Part shown: one piece after another, positions 8,979 through 19,400 of the stretch
How positions within the stretch are numbered: position 1 is the stretch's first letter
Layout of the letters: each line of letters starts with the position of its first letter
Origin: Agarilytica sp045430305
Lineage (GTDB): Bacteria; Pseudomonadota; Gammaproteobacteria; Pseudomonadales; Cellvibrionaceae
NCBI GenBank assembly: GCA_045430305.1
Contig: JAILXW010000003.1
Location: 434,001-498,000, forward strand
Direction: 5' to 3'
DNA length: 64,000 nucleotides
Translations under genes and position numbers: made by a program
The notes under the pieces: generated by a model
Told to the model about the DNA's origin: nothing
Database searches by the model: none
The model's input: the letters and a program-made list of their open reading frames with translations, nothing else

Positions 8979-9566
8979 ATGAAACAATTTATTATTGCAG
9001 GTATTGCTATTTTTGGACTCAACAGCGCTATCGTGGTCGCTGAAACGCCTTCGTTTAATAAATTTGAAGTCGGCTATGGTGTGACTAAAAATGGCGAATC
9101 AGATGTATTTGATTACGATGGCCTAACGCTGCGAGGCTCATACGAATTTATGGATAACCTCTATGTAACGGGTTCATATTCAGACGAAACGCAATCAGAA
9201 AAAAGTGAACTTACTGACGATAAATTTGAAATAAACAGCTATTCCCTAGGCGCTGGGTTTTATTTGCCTCTAGGTGAATCAAATGCATTTTATATGGAAG
9301 CAAGCTACGCAGACATTGAAGTTGAAGTCGATGGGGTGTCGCAATCAGAAGATGGTTATATCGCTACCACAGGTATTCGCAGCATGGTTACAGATCAGCT
9401 CGAAATATATGGTGAGCTTTCTCATCTAGCATTTGATACTCAAGCAACAACCTTAAGCGCAGGTACGCGTTACCACTTTACCGATAATCTCGGTATTTTT
9501 GCAGAGGTTAGTCGTGCTGACTTCGATACAAACCAATACATGATCGGCGCCAATATTAAGTTCTAG
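8979..9566 (+). CDS. Small outer-membrane beta-barrel protein (OmpX/Ail-like fold)
   Basis: A 195-residue exported protein with signal peptide MKQFIIAGIAIFGLNSAIVVA (cleavage before ETPSF). The mature part shows eight or so amphipathic strands with alternating pattern and acidic turns, for example SYEFMDNLYVTGSYSDE and AGTRYHFTDNLGIFAEVSR, and ends in GANIKF with a C-terminal Phe for BAM recognition. AAGGAA lies about 9 nt before the ATG. Proteins of this pattern are annotated as porin-family or OmpA-like barrels; a precise function cannot be given. It follows the interrupted gene at 8575 by 65 bp on the same strand and might share its transcript. Confidence 0.8.
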   Translation: MKQFIIAGIAIFGLNSAIVVAETPSFNKFEVGYGVTKNGESDVFDYDGLTLRGSYEFMDNLYVTGSYSDETQSEKSELTDDKFEINSYSLGAGFYLPLGESNAFYMEASYADIEVEVDGVSQSEDGYIATTGIRSMVTDQLEIYGELSHLAFDTQATTLSAGTRYHFTDNLGIFAEVSRADFDTNQYMIGANIKF

Positions 9567-9673
9567 CCCTCTGATTACAATGGAATAAATGTATAACATG
9601 GATGTTATTTTTTATTGATACGCACCTCTTTTAGATGCTAGTGTCAGCGCAATTACATTCACGCCACTGCATT

Positions 9674-10912
9674 ATGCCTGACTCACCCATCGATATTGTT
9701 ATTTTTGGAGCGACAAGCTTCGTCGGTAAACTTGTCGCTCACGAACTTTCGCAACAGCGAAAATCAGGAGATGTTTTCACCTGGGCGATCGCTGGGCGCT
9801 CGCAAGAAAAACTGCAGAGTTTACAGCGCTCGCTGTGCGATTCGGCATCTGTCGATATCATCGTTGCAGACAGTTCCAACATAGATTCCCTGTATACGAT
9901 GTGTCGACAAGCACGCCTTATTATTTCTTGCGTCGGCCCTTATGCGCTTTACGGCGAGCATTTGATTCAAGCCTGTGTCGACACCGGCACCGATTATTGT
10001 GACCTGTGCGGAGAGTCTCAGTGGCTTTTACAAATGCTTAGCAAGTACCAAGCTCAGGCGATGGAAAGCGGGGCACGCATTGTTCCTAGCTGCGGTTTTG
10101 ATTCCATCCCTTCCGATCTAGGCGTATTTTATTTGCAAGAGCAAGCTCAACAGTATTTTGGCCAGCACTGCGAAAAAGTTCAGATGCGAGTCAAAAAAAT
10201 ACGGGGCAAACTTTCTGGCGGCACCTACGCCAGCATTGTGCACCTCATTAAAGAAGTTTCTGTCTCACCCGCACTAAGAAAGGCTCTCGCCAACCCGTAT
10301 TGTTTCTGCCCCAGTGATCACCCTTACCACCTTACACAGCACAAAGTGCGTATCGCAGAGTACGACGAAAGCCAACAAAGCTGGCTCGCGCCTTTTATTA
10401 TGGAAAACATTAATACCCGTACGGTACACCGCACAAACGCATTACTCGACCACGTGTATGGCGAAAATTTTCTTTACGATGAAGCCATAATGACCGGAAC
10501 AGGGCGCAAAGGGCGAAAACGAGCCAGCCGTATTTCCTATGGCACGGGACTACTGTTATTTGCCTCGTCCGTTGCGCCTCTGCGAAATATACTGCAGTGG
10601 TGGTTGCCCAAGCCCGGTGAAGGCCCCAGCCAAAAAGAGCGTGACCAAGGGCGATACGAATTGGTATTTATCGGTAAGGCCAGCGCAAAAGGGCACATAC
10701 AAATACAGTGGCAAGACAACAAAGACCCAGGTTATGGCTCTACCGCAAAAATGCTCACTCAAGCAGCGCTCTGCCTAACCATTGACTGCCCAAAGGAAAC
10801 CTCATCAGGCGGCTTCTGGACTCCGGCGTCACTATTTGGCGAGAAGCTTATTTCGCGCTTACAAAAACGAGCCGGAATCGACATCACTGTCACTGATCGG
10901 ACAAAACACTGA
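9674..10912 (+). CDS. Saccharopine dehydrogenase-like NAD(P)-binding oxidoreductase
   Basis: A 412-residue protein with an N-terminal Rossmann fold: DIVIFGATSFVGKLVAHEL holds the GxxxxxG nucleotide-binding turn. The next conserved part, VGPYALYGEHLIQACVDTGTDYCDLCGES, followed by GFDSIPSDLG, is typical of the saccharopine dehydrogenase/trans-acting enoyl reductase family. These cytosolic or membrane-associated reductases act in lysine or lipid metabolism; the substrate here is unknown. I chose the ATG at 9674 (MPDSPIDIV) because it begins just before the fold; an in-frame ATG at 9635 adds 13 unconserved residues. A hydrophobic stretch near residue 285-300 (GLLLFASSVAPL) may dock on membranes, as in family members. 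Confidence 0.85.
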   Translation: MPDSPIDIVIFGATSFVGKLVAHELSQQRKSGDVFTWAIAGRSQEKLQSLQRSLCDSASVDIIVADSSNIDSLYTMCRQARLIISCVGPYALYGEHLIQACVDTGTDYCDLCGESQWLLQMLSKYQAQAMESGARIVPSCGFDSIPSDLGVFYLQEQAQQYFGQHCEKVQMRVKKIRGKLSGGTYASIVHLIKEVSVSPALRKALANPYCFCPSDHPYHLTQHKVRIAEYDESQQSWLAPFIMENINTRTVHRTNALLDHVYGENFLYDEAIMTGTGRKGRKRASRISYGTGLLLFASSVAPLRNILQWWLPKPGEGPSQKERDQGRYELVFIGKASAKGHIQIQWQDNKDPGYGSTAKMLTQAALCLTIDCPKETSSGGFWTPASLFGEKLISRLQKRAGIDITVTDRTKH

Positions 10913-10978
10913 GTCTTACGCTTGATGTCACCCTGATCGCGGTGTATTTTTAAGGCAGTGAACTTATAGGAAGACACC

Positions 10979-11596
10979 TTGAAAGCTCTAATCGCATTGC
11001 TCCTCACCTTATCACTCGTTAGCTGCACCACGATTGATGAATTGAAATCCACAAAGACTTACACGCCAAAAACGCTGCGAGAAGGTAAGGTCAATGTAGA
11101 TAGCCGAGCGACCGGCGTCAGCCCCGCTGACCGAGTCGGCATGACAACAGTCTTGTTTATACCTGTAGGGGGCATCAAAGCCGAGGGCGATACTAGCGCC
11201 AACATCATGAAAAGTGTCAGTGAAGCACTAGAAGCTGCCGGCTACAATTCGGATGATTCAAGTTATAGCTCATCAGATGCCGGTTATCTGCGAGCACACG
11301 TAAAGGAAATTGAATTTGGTAATTTTCTATTCTTGCCATTTGCAACTTGGGGCACGATTGTATTGAATCTCCATCTCGAAACGCGCGACGGTGAAGTTTT
11401 ATGGAGTAAACGTATTCGCACCTCAGTGAGCGCAATCAATAACTATGATCGTACAGCTATCGTCACGATGAACCGTTTAGTAAGAGACTTAACCCGCACG
11501 TTTTCTAACGATTCATTTTACCAAAGCACCTTGCGTATAAAACGTTACAACGAGTTTTTAAAAGAAGATACGCCCATCACAATGCACCAACCTTAA
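10979..11596 (+). CDS. Predicted lipoprotein, unknown function
   Basis: A 205-residue product with a lipoprotein signal: MKALIALLLTLSLVSC with lipobox LVSC (Cys16). The start is TTG at 10979, supported by AGGAAG about 6 nt upstream and by the signal peptide starting right there. The mature region has a strand-rich pattern (VNVDSRATGVSPADRVGMTTVLFIPVGGI) and a C-terminal part with LHLETRDGEVLWSKRI, resembling outer-membrane lipoproteins that bind other envelope components, but I cannot name the family. It ends 3 bp before the serine-hydrolase lipoprotein gene, so the two are almost certainly cotranscribed. Confidence 0.75.
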   Translation: MKALIALLLTLSLVSCTTIDELKSTKTYTPKTLREGKVNVDSRATGVSPADRVGMTTVLFIPVGGIKAEGDTSANIMKSVSEALEAAGYNSDDSSYSSSDAGYLRAHVKEIEFGNFLFLPFATWGTIVLNLHLETRDGEVLWSKRIRTSVSAINNYDRTAIVTMNRLVRDLTRTFSNDSFYQSTLRIKRYNEFLKEDTPITMHQP

Positions 11597-11599
11597 GGC

Positions 11600-13393
11600 A
11601 TGCATAGAAGCTTACGAAACAAAAATCTTATTTTTTTTCGTTACGCAAGCCTCACGTTACTTCTTTTTTTAATCAGCATACTAAGTGCTTGCTCGCAACT
11701 CCCGACCGTAACGCCACCCACCGCCAACAACGATGAACTTTCTCAACTACAGAACTATTTAGATAGTTGGGTAACACGGGCGATATCTAAACATAAGATC
11801 AGCGCTGTGAGTGTTAATTTGTCAATGGATGACAACATTCTCTATCAGAATAATTTTGGTTATTCTGACGCTAGACACAAGGAGAAACTTAACTCTTCCC
11901 ACAAATTTCGAGTTGCGTCGCTAGCAAAGCTTTTAAACGCAATCGCGATATTGCGCTTACAAGAAGCAGGTAAACTAAACCTAGAAACACCTATTACTCA
12001 CTATCTTCCTAAGTTTAAAAACCCCCACCATGATACAAGCCAGATAAATCTGCGAATGCTGTTAAGTCACCAGGCTGGATTACCTTCAGATTTAATTCAA
12101 GGCATGTGGGAACCTAAAGCAGAAAGTTTTCATACCACACAAGATTATTTAAATACTACACACTACCCGGCACAACCTAAAAACTACTACTTGTATTCGA
12201 ATTTGGCCTTCAATCTAATTGCCGCCGTTATTGATTCAATAAGCGGTGAAAGATACGACACCTACATGAATCGCTTATTGCACGAACTGGGAATGGAGAG
12301 TTCCTATTTTTCACATACGATCAACGACTCCGCTATCACTCTTGGCCATCGAAGTAAAAAGTTTGCCCGTATGTTAGAAATTCGAGATATGCCTGCCGCA
12401 GGCCTGATAAGTAACGGTGATGATCTTATTAAACTAGGTATCGCTTTATATAACAGACGCTCGGTTATCTTTAAGCATAATGAAAGTTTTGATACGCTTT
12501 ATCGCAATCACATTATTAACAAACGCTACCCCCACGAACAGGAGGTAGGGCTGGGCATTTTCAAATTTGATGATGTTTTTCATCATCGCTTGCCTGTGTA
12601 TGGCCACTCTGGTGCTAGCTTGCATCATCGCAGCCTAATAAAGTTTTCACCAAAATCGAAGCTCGCTGTCGTAGTTTTATCAAACGATTCTAATAGTGCA
12701 AAGATTATTCACCAAGTCGCGAATGAAGCGTTGCGAGAAGCATACAAGTATAAGTATAAAAAGAAGCCTCCTTTGCCACACGCCTATTGGCCAAAACCAA
12801 GGAAACAGGATCTCGTTAGCACGCAACTACTTACTGGGCATTGGGCCAGTATATTTGGTTATCTCAAGGTAGAAAAAAAAGGAAGCAAATTACAAGCAAA
12901 ACTACTTGGCAAGAATTTTCTGCTTAAACAACGAGAACAGAATGGCTTATATTATCTTTCATATAAATTGTGGGGGATATTCCCAATCCATTTAGGCAAG
13001 CTCAGCCTTCTTGGTTTTAGCCGTCGTGACATCGGCGGCGAAAGCTATTTGGTGAGTACAAGCACTTTAGGGAAATCGCGTATTATCGCTAGACAAATAG
13101 AGCCCCATAACGTGCCAATCGCTTGGCGTGATCGTGCAGGCCGATACGACCTTGCTAAACCATTAAGCGCAGTTAGTATTACAGATGGGGGGCTGAAGTT
13201 CGAAAATGGTTTGCTATTGGCTTACGGAAAAATCGATAAAAAGCACCACCTCACTATAGTGTTGGAGCCTGTTAATGACACCGAAGCAATCGTAAGCGGA
13301 ATGGGTAGAGGGTTTAATGAGCGCGTTTATGCCAAAGAAGAAGATGGAAGGGAGCTCTTACACTACTCGAATATGAAATTTTTCGCTCGTTGA
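11600..13393 (+). CDS. Lipoprotein serine hydrolase of the beta-lactamase class C/penicillin-binding family
   Basis: A 597-residue lipoprotein (ISILSAC, Cys31) with a serine beta-lactamase-like domain at about residues 48-370. The three active-site motifs are seen: SxxK as S107-L-A-K110, YxN as Y199-S-N201, and HSG (336-338) in place of KTG, as in class C-related esterases and D-aminopeptidases. Residues 400-597 form a beta-rich C-terminal domain as found in such hydrolases. Likely acts in the periplasm on peptides, esters or cell-wall fragments; classical antibiotic resistance cannot be inferred. It follows the lipoprotein at 10979 by 3 bp. A second start is not needed, as the ATG at 11600 opens the signal peptide. 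Confidence 0.88.
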   Translation: MHRSLRNKNLIFFRYASLTLLLFLISILSACSQLPTVTPPTANNDELSQLQNYLDSWVTRAISKHKISAVSVNLSMDDNILYQNNFGYSDARHKEKLNSSHKFRVASLAKLLNAIAILRLQEAGKLNLETPITHYLPKFKNPHHDTSQINLRMLLSHQAGLPSDLIQGMWEPKAESFHTTQDYLNTTHYPAQPKNYYLYSNLAFNLIAAVIDSISGERYDTYMNRLLHELGMESSYFSHTINDSAITLGHRSKKFARMLEIRDMPAAGLISNGDDLIKLGIALYNRRSVIFKHNESFDTLYRNHIINKRYPHEQEVGLGIFKFDDVFHHRLPVYGHSGASLHHRSLIKFSPKSKLAVVVLSNDSNSAKIIHQVANEALREAYKYKYKKKPPLPHAYWPKPRKQDLVSTQLLTGHWASIFGYLKVEKKGSKLQAKLLGKNFLLKQREQNGLYYLSYKLWGIFPIHLGKLSLLGFSRRDIGGESYLVSTSTLGKSRIIARQIEPHNVPIAWRDRAGRYDLAKPLSAVSITDGGLKFENGLLLAYGKIDKKHHLTIVLEPVNDTEAIVSGMGRGFNERVYAKEEDGRELLHYSNMKFFAR

Positions 13394-13961
13394 TACTTAC
13401 TAAAACATAGGCGTCAAACATTCAAAATGAAATATTTGCACATTTTTGATGTTTTTAAACAAGCGAGTAGCTTTTTTGAAGAGAGAAGGGCACTGCCGCC
13501 AAAAATTGGCGTTTTAAAGAAAAGGGATTATCAATAAAAAGTATTTTTCTTACTTTCTTATCTTTAAGCATAGCGTATTTTTTTCGGTATTTCTAATACC
13601 TAAAAAAATGCCATTATTTCAATAAATTAGGGCAACATCTGAACAAATCTCTTTAAATAATGAAACGACCTAAAAAATTCGGATTCAGAAATAATTTGTT
13701 TAAAGCGGTTTACAACCCCGGATTATGCTGCAATAGTTAATTCATCAAGAATATGATTTTCTTGGTATTCGTTTTTGCTTTGATGTTGTGTTTACATTAA
13801 GTTAAAAACACTAAGTTTAAACCTAACTAAAAATTTCGAGACTCATTGGAGGCAAAACAAGAATCTCACCACTTTTCATGGCTACTTAACAAATGTAAGA
13901 AATGTTTGATATTTCCTATACGCGCTTCGTAGTTGATTTAATGAATAAAGCGGAGAATACT
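13394..13961. other. AT-rich non-coding region upstream of the PhoH-like gene
   Basis: About 570 bp, clearly more AT-rich than the neighbours. It holds one 36-codon ORF (13427-13537) without a ribosome site, which I do not call. I see no strong terminator or perfect repeat. GAGGCAAAAC near 13850 resembles a ribosome site but no long ORF follows in position. It presumably carries the PhoH-like promoter. Confidence 0.4.
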
Positions 13962-14771
13962 ATGGCACGAAAGTCCAGAGCCAGACAAAACTATGCGTCG
14001 CATGACTATAACGAGAAACAAAATCGACGCAGCCGAAACTTAAACAAAAAACGTGGTAAAGGTAACAAGGAAAGCGCCGAAATAGTAGAGCTTAACGCCC
14101 ATATCCAACATGTGGATACGGCCTATGCTCCTCGCCAAGATAAATCCCCCCTCAAACCTCGCACCGCTTCCCAAAAGCGTTACATTAGCGCAATCAAAAA
14201 CAACATGCTCACATTTGGTATTGGTCCAGCCGGTACTGGTAAAAGCTATTGTGCCGGTGCGCTAGCTGCCGATGCGCTTGAAGGTGGACAAATCGAACGT
14301 ATCATTATCACTCGTCCTGCAGTTGAAGCTGGTGAAAACCTCGGTTTTCTGCCCGGAGACTTGGACGAAAAATTTGCCGCGTACATAGATGCCTTTCGCG
14401 ACATATTAAATGAACGTCTCGGTGCTGGTACCGTTAATTATTGTTTGCGTCATGGCCGCATTGTTGCTGCGCCATTGGCCTATATGCGTGGTAAAACGTT
14501 TCAAGCAGACACATTTGTCATTCTAGATGAAGCGCAAAATACCTCGCCCTCGCAAATGAAAATGTTTCTCACCCGAATCGGCGACGATTGTAAGGTGGTG
14601 GTGAACGGCGATATCAGACAAAGCGACATCAATGGGCCAAACGGCCTAGCCGATGCTATTGAGCGTGTGGGCGGTTTACCTGGTGTACACGTACACGAGT
14701 TTGAGCGGCAAGATATTGTTCGTAGTGGCTTAGTACGCGATTTAATGGATCGTTACGAAATCGAAGAGTAG
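13962..14771 (+). CDS. PhoH-like P-loop ATPase
   Basis: A 269-residue protein of the PhoH family, a P-loop ATPase group linked to RNA metabolism. Walker A is GPAGTGKS and Walker B is FVILDEAQNTSPSQMKM, followed by NGDIRQSD, the sensor-like motif of the family. The N-terminal 70 residues are very basic and Asn/Arg rich (MARKSRARQNY, NKKRGKGNK), suggesting nucleic-acid contact. I chose the ATG at 13962, which has GGAG at good distance; the in-frame ATG at 13902 would add 20 residues without support. The form without a KH domain resembles stand-alone and phage PhoH proteins rather than the chromosomal ybeZ, and no ybeY neighbour is present. Confidence 0.88.
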   Translation: MARKSRARQNYASHDYNEKQNRRSRNLNKKRGKGNKESAEIVELNAHIQHVDTAYAPRQDKSPLKPRTASQKRYISAIKNNMLTFGIGPAGTGKSYCAGALAADALEGGQIERIIITRPAVEAGENLGFLPGDLDEKFAAYIDAFRDILNERLGAGTVNYCLRHGRIVAAPLAYMRGKTFQADTFVILDEAQNTSPSQMKMFLTRIGDDCKVVVNGDIRQSDINGPNGLADAIERVGGLPGVHVHEFERQDIVRSGLVRDLMDRYEIEE

Positions 14772-14790
14772 TGCTTACGCCTTCCTAGTT

Positions 14791-14861
14791 TTCGCTAGGT
14801 GGCTATCTATTCATTGAGCCCTGTGATTTAGGGCGTTGTGAATAGATAGCCACCTAGCGAA
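14791..14861. repeat. 23-bp perfect inverted repeat forming a long hairpin
   Basis: The arms 14791-14813 and 14839-14861 are perfect reverse complements over 23 bp; they begin TTCGCTAGGTGG and end CCACCTAGCGAA. The 25-bp loop holds a further 5-bp stem, GCCCT (14818-14822) with AGGGC (14830-14834). There is no T-run. It sits 19 bp after the PhoH-like stop and 52 bp before the kinase start, so it would be a strong mRNA hairpin, a terminator or processing site, or a palindromic repeat element. Confidence 0.9.
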
Positions 14862-14913
14862 TCTCTCATCAAACGGCTAGACTACAGATACGTCAATTTA
14901 CTGCGGTCTCCTT

Positions 14914-16422
14914 ATGGATGACTCGAATAATCGTTTCGATAAAACTCGCATAAAACCTCGCCATACACCCACATCCGACCAAGAGACGGTCGTGGCTCCT
15001 CGCTCTACCAAAACTACGGCGAACGAAGAAACCCTCGTCGTGGAGAACACACGGCTGCAACAAAACATTACACAAAGTGCTGACGATGAGACCGTTGCAA
15101 ACCCAGGTGCGGACGCACATTATGACCCCACTGAATTATCCGACGCGCCGATTACCAAAATCGAACGCATGGAGCGCACCCCTCGTTTAGCTCATGGTGA
15201 ACAACACCAAGAAGTTGATGTCGGCAGTACTATTCGTCATCGCTTTGTTTTAAAACATGTGTTGGGTCGCGGCGGTATGGGTGCAGTATTTAGTGCGGTC
15301 GATCTCATCAAAGAGGAAGCCGGTGACAACAACCCTTATGTAGCGATTAAATTGCTAGCGGGTGATTTTAAAGAGCACCCACACGCCTTTGTTACACTGC
15401 AACGCGAAGCGAAAAAAACTCAGGAGCTTGCTCACCCTAATATCGTCACCGTGTATGACTTTGATAAAGACGAGGGGCTAGTCTATCTGACAATGGAAAA
15501 GCTTTCTGGAGCGCCTTTACTCGATGTTATTAAGGGCACGACTGACGTTACGCTTTCCTACCAAAATAAACTCGATATTATTTCACAAATGGCCAGAGGC
15601 CTAGCATATGCCCACAGTAAGGGCATTGTGCATTCTGACTTGAAACCGGCTAATTTGTTTTTAACCGATGACGGCGTGTTAAAGATTTTGGATTTTGGCA
15701 TCGCGCGTGCTGCCAATTCAGAATTATATCAAGACACTTTCGACGTAGGAGAGTTGGGCGCATTAACCATGAGTTACGCCAGCCCAGAAATGTTGCGTTT
15801 TGAGCCGCCTCATCCTAGTGATGATATTTATGCATTGGGCATTATTGCTTGTGAGCTTTTGGGTGATACCCACCCATTTGATCGTAAAGATGCGAAAAAA
15901 GTAATCGAAGAGCACCTGAGCCCAAAGCTTCCCGACCTTAAAAACCCGTTTCTCAAAAAAGTAATTGCGCAGTCACTGTCATTACAACGAGACACCCGAA
16001 TAGAAGATGCCAATGCATTTTTAAAACGGTTTAATAGTGCCGCGGCTACACCGCGACGTTTAGCCAGCATATGCATCGTCGGCGTTTTACTTATTTTCTT
16101 AAACTTTTTTCTACTTAACTACTACAGTAACGACGAAGTACCTTTTGGTGAATTAGATCAGGTGCAACAAAACCAATTTCACCAACTAATTAAGGAAGGA
16201 AATACCGCGCTTAAATTTCAAGACTTACAGGAAGCCGTAGTGAAATTTAATGCCGCTTACTTAATTCATGCCTCTCACAACGATATAAAAAATGCACGTA
16301 AGACCATAGTGCAGATTTTTAGAGATAACATAGAATCAAGTGCTACTGAACAGCGTAAATTTTTCCAACAACAAATTGAAGAACTAAAACAGTATCCAGC
16401 TTTTTCCGAATACGAATTTTAA
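14914..16422 (+). CDS. Membrane-anchored Ser/Thr protein kinase with N-terminal Thr motifs
   Basis: A 502-residue Hanks-type kinase. The catalytic domain covers about residues 110-375: glycine loop VLGRGGMGAVF, lysine K146 in VAIKLL, catalytic loop HSDLKPANLF (240-249), DFG (260-262), and YASPEM. The HRD arginine is replaced by Ser, so it is a non-RD kinase; catalytic Asp and Lys are kept. Before the kinase is a 105-residue polar arm with three similar motifs, ETVV (T25), ETLV (T40) and ETVA (T60), reminiscent of FHA-binding phospho-threonines. One membrane helix lies at 383-402, followed by a roughly 100-residue extracytoplasmic tail with TPR-like helices. No phosphatase or FHA gene is adjacent. 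Confidence 0.92.
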   Translation: MDDSNNRFDKTRIKPRHTPTSDQETVVAPRSTKTTANEETLVVENTRLQQNITQSADDETVANPGADAHYDPTELSDAPITKIERMERTPRLAHGEQHQEVDVGSTIRHRFVLKHVLGRGGMGAVFSAVDLIKEEAGDNNPYVAIKLLAGDFKEHPHAFVTLQREAKKTQELAHPNIVTVYDFDKDEGLVYLTMEKLSGAPLLDVIKGTTDVTLSYQNKLDIISQMARGLAYAHSKGIVHSDLKPANLFLTDDGVLKILDFGIARAANSELYQDTFDVGELGALTMSYASPEMLRFEPPHPSDDIYALGIIACELLGDTHPFDRKDAKKVIEEHLSPKLPDLKNPFLKKVIAQSLSLQRDTRIEDANAFLKRFNSAAATPRRLASICIVGVLLIFLNFFLLNYYSNDEVPFGELDQVQQNQFHQLIKEGNTALKFQDLQEAVVKFNAAYLIHASHNDIKNARKTIVQIFRDNIESSATEQRKFFQQQIEELKQYPAFSEYEF

Positions 16423-16455
16423 TTCATCTAATTTGTTTATAGTGTTACTTTTTAG

Positions 16456-19400
16456 CTAATTGTTGTTCGCGCCTTCCTCTATCCACTGTAACAAAGCTTG
16501 CCCGAACGCATTCAAATCACCTGCGTCATTTGGCGATCCTGCACTTGTGCATAGACGATTTCCGCCGGGGTGGCCACCAATCGCATCACATGCGTTTTGA
16601 AAAAGTATTGAAGACAATATCGCTTCACGGCTAGTCGGCTCTTGTAATTCTATTTCTGCAACACCATACGGAATCACATTGGTGTTCGTCGCTGCGAGCA
16701 CCACGTTATCGTATACAAACCAATTCGGCGCACCAACCGTATTGCCATCGTGACACTCACCACACCCCTCGCTAGGCGCAGAAGTTGCAAACACGCCTGA
16801 GCCGGTAGATAGGTCTGTATACGTTATTGTCGGTGTAATGGTAACCGCGACCGTACCACGATTTGTTCGCGCAGAAAGTGAATTATCTTGAACTGTGTAA
16901 GAGAAGCTATCACCACCAATATAAAATCGCGGTGGTGTGTAACTGATAACACCGAGGCCATCGACACTTACTTCTGCATCCGTTTGCGTGGGTACTCCAA
17001 CTTCAGAAACGGTCAAACTCAATCCACCACTCACTGTATCGTTGACCGATGGGTCGAGACAGGGCGTTAATCCAAACGCGATAGGGTAGCTGCTTTCGTT
17101 CGTATGATTTATCGCATCCACATTACATATATCTGGGCCAACAATGGCAGGGCCATCTAGGGCATTAATGGTCACACTCACGCTTGCGACTTCAGATTCT
17201 TCACCAAAACTGTCTTCTAACACAATACTAAATTCACCATCGCCAAAAGCAGAAGATACAGTTGAAGTAAATTCAATAATGCCGTTGCTTACGTCACTTA
17301 CCACTGCATTCCCATTTGTTACTGAACCGCTAATACTAAGCGTTGGCACTTCAGTTTCCTGAATATCACCGAATACAGCGCGGCAAGAGGCGTCATCCGG
17401 AGACAAACCTGGACACAAACTTTCAAACACATTAATCGATACACTTTCACCCTCATTCACAGACGGTGAAGCGATGCCCTGCGCATTTGGTGCATTATTA
17501 GTGATCACAATGCGGCGTTCTAAGGTACGAGATACTAAGGCTTCCTCTGTGTTTATCGCCACCATCGTTAGCGAATGGGTTTCACCAGGGGTCGTCGCTT
17601 GAAATAGGTATTTCTCCTTGTCACCAACAAAGCTGCCATTAATATTCCATTCGTAGGCATTTGCAAACAAACTGTCATTTGCATCAAACAGAATTGTTTC
17701 ATCAAAGTCTATGCTAACGTCGGCTGTTAGGGATTCGTTTGCGCCTGGCGTTACTTGAGCAACAGGGAAGCCGGGTAACTGATTTATTGGAACATCATTA
17801 TTCGGATCGTTATCCGAGTTTAGGTGATCACGTAGAATTTCTGCGGGAGAATCTTCGCCATAAAAATCAATCCAAAACCGATCCATCGTTAATCGCGATA
17901 AAGGCATTAGGCCCTGTTCGTAGATATAGGGAATCACACGTTCATTGGTGATGAATTCTTCGTAAGTATCAAAATTTATGGTTTGATTCGCGACCTGAGC
18001 ATGACACAAGCGACAGTTACGTGAATAAACATCGTGATACAGCGCTTCTTGGCCCCGCCAACCCAATTGCACGTAGTCACCGTCGAACGTATTACCCGGT
18101 AGGGTTTGGACCTGCGCTTTCAGCGCAATCGCGTCTTCTTCACTTAACGGGCTTTCTTCGGTACCAAAATCCAGCGCTTCAACAAGGTCGCCATTCCCGT
18201 ACCAGCCATGCAGTAGTTTTATCGGAACCTCAAAGCGTTTTAAATTGTCTAGTTCGTGTGTAAACGTGTCTAATACGATTTGGTTCTGTGCTCGGAACGA
18301 ATTTTCTTGTGCTTCCCGGCTATAATTTGTAGTGATAAATTCAGCTAGATTATCTGGGTTATACACCGGGTCTACAAGATCGATATCGTCACCACCAGTA
18401 AATAGGAATGCGTCTAGATCCCAAGGAATAAAACTAGAATCTAAATCTGCGGCACTCGCTGAAATATCACTCAGGTTTTCTGCATTAAATTGATCTGCGT
18501 TCGTATCACCATAATGGCAAGCCACACAAACACCCGGCACAAAACGTTCGCCGCGACCATCAAAATTCATGCTAACGGCTCTTACATATTCGCCTGTTAC
18601 TTCATCTGGTACGTAAGAGTAAAACTTAACGATTTTTTTACCAATCACATCGTCTGCAAATGTGCCATCACCACAATTGCCCGTTGGGGCTGCACTGTAT
18701 TCCATCACAACAATGGCGAATTCGTTACGACCAGTAAAAAGGTTTTCTAGTGAGGGGTAATTTGTGACATAGGTGTAGACATTGCCATTTCCATCGCGGC
18801 GCACGTACATGTCGCGGCCAAAGTTAAGATCGTAGTTATTCACATAACTCGTGTGATATGCAATACCTTCGTCTCCATTAAACCCTGCATATTCAATCCA
18901 GTCAGCTAGCGTTTCTGCATTGCCCTCCGGGTCGATACAATCATAATAATTATTAGAGGAACGTCGCGATTCAACGCCGACTTGCTGGCGGAGCCATTCT
19001 TCATTTATTGAAAGTGTATTGGTATCACGCGCAATTCCAGCTTCATCTAAAAGCTCAAAGCCCGTATCCGTTTCACGGGCTAAATACATCGTGATATTGC
19101 TAGACCCTAGCGCAATCAGTTCGTAATCTAGATTTAGCGTTGCGGTATCAACATGCTCGAACTCTAAACGACCACTACGACTTTCCCCTTGGTAATTTAC
19201 ATTTATGTCGTCGGCATCTAACAGAGGAATAGGTAACTTAAAATATTTATTTGATCGATCGATAAGCGCTGGAGCGGTACCTTCAGACACAATGCCACTA
19301 TAGGTATCACGCCCTAATTCTAAAGCGTTAATATTCCCAGCGCGATCTTGCCAAACCGCCGTTTTTGTCAACTGTACGTCGAAACTAAGATCGCTCGGAA

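Noticed and set aside
11600..13393. True beta-lactamase giving antibiotic resistance
   Set aside because: The KTG motif is HSG and the protein is a long lipoprotein; this pattern is common in esterases and peptidases.
13427..13537. 36-codon ORF in the AT-rich gap before the PhoH-like gene
   Set aside because: There is no ribosome site and the sequence looks non-coding.
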